Positions 1-9,945 are shown, counted from the first letter of the stretch. The stretch: DNA of 64,000 bases from Nansenia antarctica (GCA_963989245.1 OZ022340.1:47267948-47331947); one strand, 5' to 3'. Notes: generated from the letters alone by a model not told the origin. A program made the numbers and translations.

Positions 1-312
1 TGTTCACATTTTTTATAACAAAAGTCTGAACATTACATCGGATCCCGATGCCGTGTGCATTGTCTCATTCACATCACAACATGCTGATAGAACATCAACA
101 TGCTAAAAACACATAACTACACATAACTAGATGATCACACAGTCCTTGCTTTTGAACACGTCCTAAAATGTAAGTTTGTTTTACAAGCCATGTATCACTC
201 AACCAGTATATCAAGTGGGCTCTTCAACACTTCAACGTTTGTAATATGCAAAAACAATGGAAAACACATTTTTTTAAAAAAGAAAAAAGGAAGAAGCTTT
301 TTGTTCATTGTG
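1..312. other. Intronic sequence, little recognisable
   Basis: No gene is seen. Positions about 41-75 resemble the arm of the foldback element near 1600-1640 (shared GCCGTGTGCATTGTCTCATTC), so a fragment of that repeat probably lies here. By position this should be intron upstream of the tpo catalytic-Arg exon. Confidence 0.4.
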
Positions 313-592
313 TGGGCGGCTGTGTTTCAGGAGGTAGAGTCGCCGTCTAATGATCACAAGGTTGGCAGATCAGCGGTTCTAGCCCCGGCTCGCCACATGT
401 CGAAGTGTCCTTGGGCAAGACACTGAACCCCAAATTTGCTCCCAGTGAGCGGGCCGGCGCCTTGCATGGTAGCCTGCCGCCATTGGTGTGTGAATGTGTG
501 TGTGAATGGGTGAATGAGAGGCCGTTGTAAAGCGCTTTGGAGCAGCTTTGGAGCAGCAAAAAAGGCGCTATATAAGTGCAGTCCATTTACCA
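313..592 (+). mobile_element. tRNA-derived SINE copy
   Basis: The head reads like a tRNA-derived promoter region, with a B-box-like GCGGTTCTAGCCCCGG. A conserved body follows (CGAAGTGTCCTTGGGCAAG, then GAGCGGGCCGGCGCCTTGC), and the tail has GCGCTATATAAGTGCAGTCC. Related copies lie at 7487-7755, 14332-14600 and 21167-21435. It sits just before the acceptor of the first tpo exon in the window. Family name not assigned. Confidence 0.7.
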
Positions 593-679
593 TTTAATTT
601 GCGCGAGAGTTGCCGACATGCGGCCCCTTTCAACAGACCGTGTCACATACAGTCTGTAATTATCTTCTCTCTGCTGCAG

Positions 680-1196
680 ACTCTCCCTCAGGACGTGTTG
701 TCCAGGAACAAAAGCTGTCTGACGTTTTTCCGCTCCTCGCCTGCCTGCTTCTCTGGCCACGTCCCGCCCGCTGTGGCCGACACCAGACACACGCTACAGC
801 GGCAACAAATGAACTCAATCACCTTTCCTGGACGCCTCCACTGTGTACGGCCACACCCTGTTTTTACAGAGTGCCCTCCGGAACCTGTCAAGCCCCCGGG
901 GTCAACTGGCCGTCAATCCTGGACTCACAGACCCACACGGCAGAGCGTACCTGCCTTCCGTCTCCACCAGCCCGTCTGCATGTTTTCAGAACCCAGCCGA
1001 CCCCAGAGGGCCGAGGGTGGAGTGCTTCCTGGCTGGAGACAGCAGGGTGAACGAGATCCTGCCCCTGGCAGCACTGCACACGCTGTGGGTGAGGGAACAC
1101 AACCGGATAGCAGAGGCTCTGGAGGACCTCAACGCCCACTGGAGCTCAGAGACCATCTATCAAGAGACCCGCAAGATCATTGGAGCGCTGCACCAG
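680..1196 (+). CDS. tpo: Thyroid peroxidase exon with catalytic Arg/Glu (frameshifted)
   Basis: This exon encodes part of the haem peroxidase domain of thyroid peroxidase, the membrane enzyme of thyroid follicles that iodinates and couples tyrosines of thyroglobulin using H2O2. The acceptor is CTCTCTGCTGCAG at 667-679. Translation gives LPQDVLSRNKSC, then QQMNSIT, then LDASTVYG, GDSRVNE (catalytic Arg codon 1044-1046 and, three residues on, the Glu that bonds haem in this family), LREHNR-like VREHNR, and ends ETRKIIGALHQ in phase 0. The frame changes once: up to about 822 the codons start at positions equal to 2 mod 3, and from about 828 at 0 mod 3, so two bases are missing or one is extra near ACCTTTCCTGGACG. 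This is either a real lesion or a base-call error. It continues into the exon at 2562. Confidence 0.93.
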
Positions 1197-1202
1197 GCAA
1201 GT
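1197..1202 (+). other. tpo: GC-type splice donor of tpo intron
   Basis: The exon ends CACCAG and is followed by GCAAGT, which matches the consensus of the rare GC-AG intron class apart from the usual GT. No GT fits the protein alignment within several bases, because Q must be followed by the IITIRDY of the next exon. The intron would be 1197-2561. Confidence 0.75.
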
Positions 1203-1488
1203 CTGTTGGAATTAAAATCAGAATAATCAGTTATTTTGGTTGACTGCTCCAAGAAAGAGGAGAGATGTTTTCTATCGCACAAATGGACGTTTATTGAAGA
1301 TCACACGTGTAGTACAGAGTTGCACCTTAACCTGAGGTGGTCTCAGAAAAAGGTGTTCTTCTTCAGATTACATTACATTATATACTTTCACAAGACACAG
1401 AGTTCTTCCCCTTTTGGCCACTATGATGTAAGAGCTGAATGGCCTATTAGAATGTTTTAAAACTATGAATGGAGTGTTGTCTTGTGTT

Positions 1489-1691
1489 AAGCCCAATGCA
1501 CACAGCGTGCGATTTTATCGCACGACAACATTCGATTCTCAATTCTTTGAATTATTTCAATTGGTGTGAATGGAGAATCGAATGTTGTGGTGCGATAATA
1601 TCGCATCGCACGCCGTGTGCATTGTCTCATTCAAAACAATGGAATCGAATTCGGCGGTGCGACAAAATCGGGGCCGTGTGCATTGGCTTTT
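1489..1691. mobile_element. Foldback / TIR non-autonomous element
   Basis: The outer arms are TAAGCCCAATGCACACAGC and the reverse complement of GCCGTGTGCATTGGCTTTTA. The inner arms (about 1507-1540 and 1570-1612) are long and nearly complementary: GCACGACAACATTCGATTCT against AGAATCGAATGTTGTGGTGC. There is no coding capacity. It lies in the tpo intron. The transposon class was not determined. Confidence 0.65.
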
Positions 1692-2561
1692 AGACGTGAG
1701 AGTTTTTTATCGGTTCTTACAACACCTGGATTCATGGTCATCAGACAGTTCCCAGACAGTAGCTTACAATGGGTCGTATGTGTTCTTAGGATACAATACT
1801 CATGATGTGCATATTAAAACAGGAAAACTGATAAGATATGTAACATCATGACTTAAGCAGCTGGTGCTGGAGAATGGACAATAGGACCTTTGAAAAATAT
1901 ATCCTAACAAGTCCCACTGTCTATTATGGAAACTAGGGCTGTCCAATGATACAAGAAAGTAATAATAATAATAACATTTATTTGTATAGCGCTTTTCCTG
2001 CAAACGTTGCAGCTCAAAGTGCTCATGCTAAGTAATTAAAATAAGTGTATTGTTTGATGTCAATCACAAATTAATTTTGGTTTAGTTCATATTTGGTTTT
2101 ATATAATTTAGCCCTTATTAAAGATGTTTTCACTGTAACGCTACACTGGGCTGTAAATGTCTTGTGAAGAAAGTGAAGAAAACACAAAATAGCCACGTGT
2201 TGTTTTAGCATCTTTTCAGCCAATAACAATTCAGCCAGTTGTGTACCTCTATAATACCTCTATAATACCTCTATAATACAGGTAAATGACATGAATAAAT
2301 AAAAACTATACACTGGTAAAGTGATTGCATCACAATCAAAGAATATCAAAAATATGTGGAGACAAACATATCAAGCTGGTATAATAAAGCTCCTTTACCC
2401 TATTCCACCTAAACTGCTGGAAATGAACACTCCTCATATGTCAGAATTATAGATTGCAAGTTGTTTTGTTGTACGTTTTTCTTTTTGTGGAAGATACACT
2501 ATCTAAAGGTCTATTCTTTTCTGTTGTTGTTGTTGTTGTTGTTGTTGTTTTTCTCTCCCAG
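1692..2561. other. tpo intron with simple repeats
   Basis: No gene is present. It contains an (AAT)n-led tail with TTTGTATAGCGCTTTTC near 1961-2005, typical of fish LINE/SINE 3' ends, three copies of a 13-bp CCTCTATAATA-type repeat near 2247-2280, and a (GTT)n tract at 2524-2549. The GTT tract merges with the polypyrimidine tract of the next acceptor (TTTTTCTCTCCCAG). Confidence 0.6.
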
Positions 2562-2820
2562 ATTATCACCATAAGGGATTATGTTCCAAAAATCATTGGA
2601 AGAGAGGCTTTTGATCTCAACGTCGGTCCCTATGGGGGCTATGATCCAATCACAGACCCGTCAGCCTCCAACGTGTTTGCTACCGCAGCGTTCCGCTTCG
2701 GCCATGCCACCATACCCACGCTGCTCAGGAGGCTCAACGAGAGCTTCCAGGAACACCATCTCTTCTCCTCTCTGAGCCTGCACAACACTTTCTTCAGTCC
2801 TTGGAGATTATTCAAAGCAG
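2562..2820 (+). CDS. tpo: Thyroid peroxidase exon with proximal haem His
   Basis: The acceptor CTCTCCCAG precedes ATTATCACC and the donor is GCAG/GTCAGTG. Translation starts IITIRDYVPKIIG and includes FRFGHATIP. The His codon at 2703-2705 is the proximal (fifth) haem ligand in animal haem peroxidases. It ends FSPWRLFKAG in phase 1. There are no stops or frameshifts over 259 nt. Together with the previous exon this gives the active-site core apart from the distal His. The match to vertebrate TPO is strong along its whole length. Confidence 0.95.
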
Positions 2821-2902
2821 GTCAGTGTTCTCTCATGATGTCTCCTCTTTGAGCGAGTGCACTGTGGCATATTAAATACAGATTACCCAGCTGGGTAACA
2901 CT

Positions 2903-3902
2903 TTACTGTTATGAGGACGACACCCAGCTCTACGTTTCCTCCAAACCCACGTCCACCCTCCCTCCCTCCTCCCTCTGTGCCTGTCTACATGAACTTAAAT
3001 CCTGGTTCACTTCAAATCTCCTCAAACTAAACAGTAATAAAACAGAGGTAATTCTCATTGGCTCCAAATCCACACTCACCAAGCACCCCAGTTTCACCCT
3101 CAACATAGACAACTCCTTGGTTTCCCCCTCCCCCCAGGTTAAGAGTCTGGGTGTCGTCCTCGACAGCACCCTTTCATTCCACTCCCACGTCAACAACACC
3201 ATCCGGTCTGCTTACTTCCATCTTCGTAATATCAACCGCCTCCGCCCTTCACTCACTCCCAACAGCGCCGCAATCCTGGTCCACTCCCTCGTCACTTCCC
3301 ACCTAGATTACTGTAACTCCCTTCTCTTTGGTCTCCCCCACAAACTGCTCCACAAGATCCAACTGGTCCAGAACGCTGCTGCCCGTATTGTCACCAGAAC
3401 CCCTGTCATCAGTCACATCACCCCCATTCTACACCAACTCCACTGGCTCCCCATCAAACACCGCATTGACTACAAAATCCTTCTCCATACTTTCAAGGCC
3501 ATCCATAACCTCGCCCCTCCATACCTGTCCGACCTCCTCCACATCAACATTCCCACCCGGTCCCTCAGGTCTGCCTCCTCCATCAACCTGACCGTCCCCC
3601 CAGCCCGTCTGTCCACCATGGGGTTTAGAGCCTTCAGCCGCTCCGCCCCTCGCCTCTGGAACTCCCTCCCCCCCGACATCAGGAACATTGATTCGATCAT
3701 CTCATTCAAAACCCACCTCAAAACCCACCTGTTTACGCAGGCATACCCGTGTTGATTTACTTTTCCCGTGCTGCTCTGCTGCTGGCTATGTTTTATACTG
3801 TATATTCCTATGTATTTTGTGTTTTGAATTTTGTGGCTGTTTTTTAGATTTGTTGTTGTACGGCGACCTTGAGTGCCATGAAAGGCGCCATATAAAATAA
3901 AT

Positions 3903-3955
<53 letters not shown>
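2903..3955 (+). mobile_element. L2/CR1-type LINE 3' end (RT C-terminus and tail)
   Basis: 5'-truncated non-LTR retrotransposon in the tpo intron. The open frame runs from about 2903 to the TGA at 3753-3755. It starts at the RT catalytic box in altered form (YEDDTQLY where YADDTQLY is usual), then KSLGVVLDSTLSF, HLDYCNSLLFGLP, LQLHWLP-like LHQLHWLPI, and ends PRLWNSLPPDIRN. The 3' UTR carries GGCGCCATATAAAATAAATG and an (ATT)n tail of about 18 units. The left breakpoint of the 6.84-kb tandem unit falls inside its 3' UTR at 3836. Confidence 0.88.
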
Positions 3956-4042
3956 GTGTAGATCAGGGGTCGGCAAGTAAGTTTGGCCTTGGGCCCAATT
4001 TTTTCTGAGCCACTAGATGGCTGTTTAAAATTGTGACATGTT

Positions 4043-4232
4043 CTATGGCATTGTGTAGATTGTCCATGGCATTGTGTATATTGTCTATGGCATTGTGTAG
4101 ATTGTCTATGGCATTGTGTAGATTGTCCATGGCATTGTGTAGATTATCTATGGCATTGTGTAGATTGTCTATGGCATTGTGTAGATTGTCTATGGCATTG
4201 TGTAGATTGTCTATGGCATTGTGTAGCTTGTT
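4043..4232 (+). repeat. 21-bp minisatellite before exon X (unit 1)
   Basis: About nine copies of TCTATGGCATTGTGTAGATTG stand directly upstream of the polypyrimidine tract of exon X. Equivalent arrays lie at 10874-11063 and 17734-17923. The repeat is open in all frames, giving a spurious MALCRLS-type ORF that is not a gene. Confidence 0.9.
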
Positions 4233-4252
4233 CCTGTGTTCCTCTCTCTAAG

Positions 4253-4423
4253 GTGGGCTGGAGCCGGTGCTGCGAGGTCTGTTGGGCACAGCGGCAGCCG
4301 CCGTGTCGACTGACAAGCTGCTGACAGAAGAGCTGACAGAGAGGCTGGTGGTGCTGAACATCCCAGAGGCCTTGGACCTGGCCGCTCTCAACCTGCAGCG
4401 GGGCCGTGACCACGGACTCCCAG
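4253..4423 (+). CDS. tpo: Thyroid peroxidase exon X, unit 1
   Basis: 171 nt, phase 1 to phase 1. The acceptor is TTCCTCTCTCTAAG and the donor CCCAG/GTCAGA. Translation includes GLEPVLRGLLG, EELTERLVVLN and LQRGRDHGLPG, the helical segment that follows the proximal-His exon in TPO and myeloperoxidase. It joins exon 2562-2820 in frame (split Gly codon) and exon Y downstream. There are no lesions. Confidence 0.95.
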
Positions 4424-4853
4424 GTCAGACACAACAGGGGGTTATCTCCAACATTGAACGTCTGCTACACGTATACCTTCAAATCTTATTTCAAAATCCC
4501 TCATTTAATTCTGTAATCAACACGTTGCATCATTAAAGCGGACTCACGCTTAATCATTTCCCTCACTTCTCTGTGCTTTGAGTGAAAGCATGATTAATTC
4601 ATGAGCTACTAGAATTAACTTGATTTTGCCAACCTGTCTGACAAGGCAAACCATTCTCTTATCAAACATCCCTAACCGCTCTTGTCACCACCTTGTGGCG
4701 GCTTTTGGCATCACTTCACAGCTTGAGTCACCCTCCATGACAAATAATTCAGAAATGTGTTACATACTTCTGTGTCTTCACAAAGAACAACATTTCCTCA
4801 GGGACCCTGAACTTCCACCATGATGGATTTTCCACCAGTTTGAATTGTGTGCT
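4424..4853. other. tpo intron, older diverged duplicate of 5938-6215
   Basis: No gene. The stretch ATTAAAGCGGACTCACGCTT through CAAACCATTCTCTTATCAAACAT and CTCTTGTCACC recurs in diverged form at about 5938-6215 (ATTAAAGCCAACTCGTGCTT ... CAAACCGTTCTCTTTTTAAACAT ... CTCTTGTCACC). This points to an ancient local duplication that predates the triplication. Confidence 0.55.
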
Positions 4854-5331
4854 TATTCGGTTGTTAAGTCTGACGTCAAACGTGACGTTTAGCAATTTCC
4901 GGGTCCAAACCAGAAATTCCCTGCACCAGAGTACCAGTGTACTAAAGCACCAGAGTACCAGTGTACTAAAGCACCAGAGTACCAGTGTACTAAAGCACCA
5001 GAGTACCAGTGTACTAAAGCACCAGAGTACCAGTGTACTAAAGCACCAGAGTACCAGTGTAATAAAGCACCAGAGTACCAGTGTACTAAAGCACCAGAGT
5101 ACCAGTGTACTACAGCGGTAGAATGACAGTTCAATCGTTTTTTAGACTGGGATCTATTCATACAACAAGGGACACAGCACTTTCCCATTTTTCCCATATT
5201 TGTCAGCGTCTTTGAGCCTCGGAAAAGCGCTATATAAATATAATGAATTATTATTACTACTGAGGCATTTCAAAGAGAGCGCCTCAGCCAACTTTGGACC
5301 CGGAAACACGTCACGACTTAACAACCGAATA
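4854..5331. mobile_element. TIR element (MITE) with internal 24-bp minisatellite, unit 1
   Basis: Inverted ends are TATTCGGTTGTTAAGT at 4854 and ACTTAACAACCGAATA ending 5331; the similarity continues inward (CCGGGTCCAAA against TTTGGACCCGG). Possible 3-bp GCT duplications flank it. Inside are eight copies of CACCAGAGTACCAGTGTACTAAAG (4924-5115) and a GCGCTATATAAATA tail. Copies lie at 11685-12177 and 18545-19046, each with nine repeat units. No ORF of its own. Confidence 0.75.
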
Positions 5332-5513
5332 GCTTGAAAGAATCATGTAGTCCTAACCACCTCCAAGAACCTCTGGAAAAGTAAAATGCGAAATCTTTAA
5401 ATGATGTCGACATTTAAAACCTGTTTTACCTAACCTAACCCTGTTTAAAACATGTTTTGTTTTGTTGTTATGAAAGGGTCAGCATAATGAAGTCACATTC
5501 TCATGTTTTCCAG

Positions 5514-5751
5514 GATATAATGATTGGAGGACGTTCTGTGGACTCAACAGGATCGATACACAAGAGGATTTCAGAAAGGTTGTCAGGGACGCAAGTGTTG
5601 TTGTCAAACTACTGGACCTGTACCGTCACCCTGACAACATTGACCTGCGGCTGGGAGGCCTGGTGGATGAACCGCTGGACGGCTCCAGGACTGGACCTCT
5701 CTTCTCATGCTTAATTGGAAAGCAGATGAGGATGCTTCGGGATGGGGACAG
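5514..5751 (+). CDS. tpo: Thyroid peroxidase exon Y, unit 1
   Basis: 238 nt, phase 1 in and phase 2 out. The acceptor is TGTTTTCCAG and the donor GACAG/GTCTTT. The correct frame has codons from 5516 and reads GYNDWRTFCGLNRI, KLLDLYRHPDNIDLRLGG, then GPLFSCLIGKQMRMLRDGD. All are TPO/MPO signatures of the C-terminal part of the peroxidase domain. Unit 1 alone has Asp (GAT) in the LVDEP segment. No stops. Confidence 0.95.
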
Positions 5752-6457
5752 GTCTTTTTTTTTAATGCATTTGCATGTTAAAACACAGTATATGTTAGCC
5801 CTAGTTATGGAGAATGGTAGCCTACTTGCTAATAATAATAATATAAAATATATATGATGCTTACATTCACACCACAATACAGTAGGTCAGAGATTAGAGG
5901 ATGATCGACGGTGTGACAATGTCGCGATACGTTACGTTATTAAAGCCAACTCGTGCTTATGTCAGACTGCGCTAAAACATTTCCCGATTTCTCTGCGCTG
6001 TGAGACAATGCTTGATGACGGTGTGAGAGTAGATAGGAGTTGGTCTCATTGCTTAAATGAAATAATCATTAACCATATTTAAAACACTTCCACTCTTCAT
6101 CTCTGCAATTCAAGAGCTGCTACAGTAAACTAGATGTTTCTATCTATATGATAAGGGAAGCTAATAAGGCAAACCGTTCTCTTTTTAAACATACTTCACA
6201 GCTCTTGTCACCATTTTTTACATTTTTGGCATTTAGCAGATGCCTTATTCCAAAGCGACTTACAATCAATACATTTGACTAAGCAAGTGAATCATCAATC
6301 CACCAGTCGTAGCAGGAAGAGTAATCCAGCTCAGGCCCGGGGCCATTGATAGAAGGAAAAACCTTTTAAACCTCTCTAAACCTAGTTTCTTTTTGGGTTT
6401 TTTATATAGACACTGGAGAAACAGAGAAACGGTACAAGGTAGCAATATAAGTTTTTA
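5752..6457. other. tpo intron with fish dispersed-repeat tail
   Basis: No gene. It includes the diverged duplicate of 4531-4700 (at 5938-6215). It also holds a common fish repeat tail at about 6214-6345, with GGCATTTAGCAGATGCCTTA and AAAGCGACTTACAATC. The equivalent segments recur in units 2 and 3. Confidence 0.55.
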
Positions 6458-7435
6458 GGGACACGGTAGAGGGGAAAAGTGGGTGTCTTCAGGGACACAG
6501 TAGAGGGGAAAGCGAGTGTCTTCAGGGACACAGTAGAGGGGGAAAGCGGGTGTCTTCAGGGACACAGTAGAGGGGGAAAGCAGGTGTCTTCAGGGACACA
6601 GTAGAGGGGGAAAGCGGGTGTCTTCAGGGACACAGTAGAGGGGGAAAGCGGGTGTCTTCAGGGACACAGTAGAGGGGGAAAGCGGGTGTCTTCAGGGACA
6701 CAGTAGAGGGGGAAAGCGGGTGTCTTCAGGGACACAGTAGAGGGGAAAAGCGGGTGTCTTCAGGGACACAGTAGAGGGGAAAGCGGGTGTCTTCAGGGAC
6801 ACAGTAGAGGGGAAAAGCGGGTGTCTTCAGGGACACAGTAGAGGGGAAAAGCGGGTGTCTTCAGGGACACAGTAGAGGGGAAAAGCGGGTGTCTTCAGGG
6901 ACACAGTAGAGGGGAAAGCGGGTGTCTTCAGGGACACAGTAGAGGGAAAAGCGGGTGTCTTCAGGGACACAGTAGAGGGGAAAGCGGGTGTCTTCAGGGA
7001 CACAGTAGAGGGGGAAAGCGGGTGTCTTCAGGGACACAGTAGAGGGGGAAAGTGGGTGTCTTCAGGGACACAGTAGAGGGGGAAAGCGGGTGTCTTCAGG
7101 GACACAGTAGAGGGGAAAGTGGGTGTCTTCAGGGACACAGTAGAGGGGAAAAGCGGGTGTCTTCAGGGACACAGTAGAGGGGGAAAGCGGGTGTCTTCAG
7201 GGACACGGTAGAGGGGAAAAGCGGGTGTCTTCAGGGACACAGTAGAGGGGAAAAGTGGGTGTCTTCAGGGACACAGTAGAGGGGGAAAGCGGGTGTCTTC
7301 AGGGACACAGTAGAGGGGGAAAGCGGGTGTCTTCAGGGACACAGTAGAGGGGAAAAGTGGGTGTCTTCAGGGACACGGTAGAGGGGAAAGCGGGTGTCTT
7401 CAGGGACACAGTAGAGGGGAAAGCGGGTGTCTTCA
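6458..7435 (+). repeat. 32/33-bp minisatellite, ~30 copies (unit 1)
   Basis: Array of GGGACACAGTAGAGGGGAAAGCGGGTGTCTTCA-type units. Variation is mostly in the length of the G and A runs and AGC/AGT. The strand is strongly purine-rich. Equivalent arrays are 13303-14280 (same length) and 20172-21115 (one unit shorter). It lies in the intron between exons Y and Z. Confidence 0.95.
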
Positions 7436-7486
7436 GGAGACGCAGCTTGTGGTGCACTTCACACCTTGTGTTTAGATCAGAGGACG

Positions 7487-7755
7487 GGCGGCTGTGTCTC
7501 AGGAGGTAGAGCTGGCGTCTTATGATCGCAAGGTTGGCAGATCGGTGGTTCAAGCCCCAGCTGGCCACATGTCGAAGTGTCCTTGGGCAAGATAATTATT
7601 ATTAATTAATTAATTATTAAGATACTTAACCCCAAAATTGCTCCCAATGAGCGGGCCGGCGCCTTGCATGGTAGCTTGTCGCCATTGGTGTGTGAATGTG
7701 TGTGTGAATGGGTGAATGAGAGGCCATTGTAAAGTCAGTCCATTTATCATTTACC
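7487..7755 (+). mobile_element. tRNA-derived SINE, unit 1
   Basis: Same family as the copy at 313-592, including the B-box-like GGTGGTTCAAGCCCC and the GTCGAAGTGTCCTTGGGCAAG body. It is broken by an AT-rich insertion (ATAATTATTATTAATTAATT) after GGGCAAG. The copies in units 2 and 3 carry the same insertion. Confidence 0.7.
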
Positions 7756-7769
7756 ATTTGTGTTTGCTG

Positions 7770-7852
7770 TAGCAGCGGGTATACCCCACTGTAGCAGCGG
7801 CATTGAGGTATACCCCACTGTAGCAGCGGCATTGAGGTATACCCCACTGCGA
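7770..7852 (+). repeat. 28-bp tandem repeat (unit 1)
   Basis: Nearly three copies of a unit containing TGTAGCAGCGGCATTGAGG and TATACCCCAC. The first copy lacks the CATTGAGG segment. Equivalent repeats are near 14615-14697 and 21450-21532. Confidence 0.8.
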
Positions 7853-8211
7853 TGTCCATGTGCTCGTATTAATCACAGGCACACTGTAGACTTATTTTAA
7901 TCAAAGTTAGGATGTTGTTGGATTGCTGAAGTCCTCTTCTGTCTCCAAGATGGGGTTTTATATTCCAAAAATACCCCCCCAAAATGTTACTTTTGCTTTC
8001 ATCATGACATCTCGTCATTACTGTACCTCATACCTGCCACCTACAATACAAGCACAACACAGGTGGATCGAAACACAAATAACGCAACTTGAATAATGGA
8101 GGCAAAATCTCTTTCCTTCATTTGGGGAAAATTAAACCCCATCACAGAGACCAAAAAGCACCTAAACAATACAGCAACATTTTCTTTGACATAATCCAAA
8201 ATCAAAAACTG

Positions 8212-8360
8212 CAAAACAGCTTTATACTATCTTATCCTGAAGTGATTTTGAAAATGTAAGGATACTGGGTGGTAGAACGCACATATCTAGGAAAGGTCAT
8301 GAAAGGAGGGTCCTGAAATTTGATCGAGTGCAAAGATAGAATTTTGTTTTTACTCACAGG
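8212..8360 (+). repeat. ~145-bp dispersed intronic repeat (first of five)
   Basis: This sequence is marked by GCTTTATACTATCTTATCCTG, GGGTGGTAGAACGCACATAT and AAAGGAGGGTCCTGAAAT. It recurs at 15057-15205 and 21892-22040 (units 2 and 3), 24712-24860 (after the sushi exon) and 37182-37330 (next to the minus-strand tpo exons), all in plus orientation. No TIRs or ORF were found. Within this window it is seen only around tpo exons. Confidence 0.8.
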
Positions 8361-8425
8361 GGTAAACATTGTCATTCTTCAGATAATATTGGATATTGTA
8401 ATTGATGACGTTTGTGTTGTTGCAG

Positions 8426-8634
8426 GTTCTGGTGGGAGAGTGAGGGTGTGTTCACGCTGCAGCAGAGGGCCGAGCTGCGAAGGCACTCCCTGTCTCGTGT
8501 CGTCTGTGACAACAGTGAAGTCAAAGAGGTTCCCCTTGACCCCTTCAGTCTGGAGAAATACCCAGACGGGTTTATTTTGTGTGACAACATCCCATCCATG
8601 AGCCTGGACGCCTGGGGAGAGGACCCAAGCACAG
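8426..8634 (+). CDS. tpo: Thyroid peroxidase exon Z, unit 1
   Basis: 209 nt, phase 2 in and phase 1 out. The acceptor is TTGTTGCAG and the donor CACAG/GTGTGA. The correct frame has codons from 8427 and reads FWWESEGVFTLQQRAEL, HSLSRVVCDN, PDGFILCDNIPSM, LDAWGED. This is the end of the peroxidase domain and the lead into the sushi exon. Intact. Confidence 0.95.
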
Positions 8635-9165
8635 GTGTGATAAGTCTGATTTCTCATTTATAATGTTGTGACGTTAATATAAGGTTCTATCTCCATTTTT
8701 CTCAAAATTTAGTTTTTTTACATAATCTGATCCATTAGGTGTTTATTAATGCCTGTGTGGTGTTATTTTTAAAATGTTCACATTTTTGAGTTAGTAATGA
8801 ATAAAATACAAAGGTTCCATCTCGCAAAACATAATGGAATGTAAAAACGCTCAATATCTCTGAACTACCCTAAACGGAGATAGAACCTGATCATTCTAAG
8901 CTCACGATGTGTATTAAATCAAAATGCTTGGTGCTAATCTTAGTGTCAGCACCCATCCCACCCATATGTGCTTGTTGTGCATCTAATTCCAAAACCATTA
9001 ATATGGAGTTGGTCCCACCTTTGCTGCTATAACAGCTTCCACTCTTCTGGGAAGACTTTCTACTAGATTTTAGAATATGGATGGGGGGATTTGCTCCCAT
9101 TCAGCCACAAGAGCATTAATGAGGTCGGGCACTGATGTTGGGCGAGAACCTGACCTTTCTCTCCA
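8635..9165. other. Intron and fragment of a dispersed repeat (unit 1)
   Basis: No gene at 8635-8920. From about 8920 to 9165 there is a fragment recognisable as a widespread fish repeat (ATTAATATGGAGTTGGTCCC, CAGCTTCCACTCTTCTGGGA, GAGGTCGGGCACTGATGTTG). I do not assign its class. Copies in units 2 and 3 have an extra GGGCAT. Confidence 0.5.
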
Positions 9166-9544
9166 GGGTCTCGACTGTTGTCATAGGCACTGCATAAACC
9201 ACTGGAAGATCCAGGCCTTGAACCTCCCCGGCAGGCCTTGTTTTGTCCACCTTGGTGAGCCAGGCATCAAGCTCTTAGCTGTTAGTTTTCTGGATGGAGA
9301 GAGCATCTTTGAGGCTGCAGTCAAAGATCTTGATTGGCTGCTCTGTAACGGACAGCTGTTGGCCGGAACCGGAGGTTTCCAGCTCATCCTTGCCCCGGTG
9401 ATGAGCTTCTCTAGGCCTTTGAGTATCCACCTGCTGCCCGGGACAGATGTAGTAGTGACAGTCAGGTCGTCCATGAATGCTCTTATTGGGGGCTGTCGCA
9501 CTCCAGTCTTGGTCAAAGGGCCCCTGCATTCCACCTCTGCTGAC

Positions 9545-9546
<2 letters not shown>

Positions 9547-9576
<30 letters not shown>

Positions 9577-9945
9577 TTGGATTTGTATAGCACCTTTCAT
9601 AAAACCCAAGGCACTTTACAATTTTGAAGAAATGGTCAGACAGACAAAACAGAAAACAAACAAAGCAAAACAGTGACTAGGGGCTAAAGGCCTTGGAGAA
9701 CAGATGGGTTTTAAGGGCTGATTTGAGGGAGTCCAGGGTGGGGGCGTTGCGGATCACTATGGGGAGAGAGTTCCAGAGAGTAGGTGTAGCCACGCTGAAG
9801 GCTCTGTCCCCAAAGGTCCGTAGGTTGGTGCGGGGGGTGGACAGCAGGCCCATGTCAGCGGACCGCAGGTTCCGGGAAGGGGTATGCTGGGGGAGGAGAA
9901 GGGGTATGCTGGGGGAGGAAGTCAGTTAGGTACTGGGGGGCGCAG
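9547..9945 (-). mobile_element. L2-type LINE 3' end, unit 1
   Basis: It begins with (TAA)n and TTGGATTTGTATAGCACC (the LINE 3' end read in reverse). The minus-strand reading contains GDRAFSVATPTLWNSLP and ends KTHLFSKAFSP, the C-terminus of an L2/CR1 RT ORF. It is inserted into the FMDD RT fragment between ALAMN and KSAEVEC. Copies are 16398-16799 and 23233-23661. Confidence 0.75.

Noticed and set aside
548..1243. 231-residue ORF running through the first tpo exon
   Set aside because: Only its first part is the true tpo frame. After about 825 the real protein is in another frame, so the long ORF is partly a shadow.
3470..3976. Poly-Asn ORFs on the minus strand (also near 10553 and 17407)
   Set aside because: They are translations of the (ATT)n tails of L2 elements.
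4033..4251. 72-residue ORF of repeated MALCRLS (also in units 2 and 3)
   Set aside because: It is a read-through of the 21-bp minisatellite, in which period 21 keeps the frame open. No family resemblance.
4840..5197. ORFs on both strands with repeated HQSTSVLK or GALVHWYS
   Set aside because: They arise from the 24-bp minisatellite inside the TIR element, which is open on both strands.
5457..5714. 85-residue ORF over exon Y
   Set aside because: Wrong frame: the TPO match uses codons from 5516, not this frame.
6458..7435. Possible CRISPR array from regularly spaced repeats
   Set aside because: The repeats are contiguous with no unique spacers and lie in a vertebrate intron: a minisatellite.
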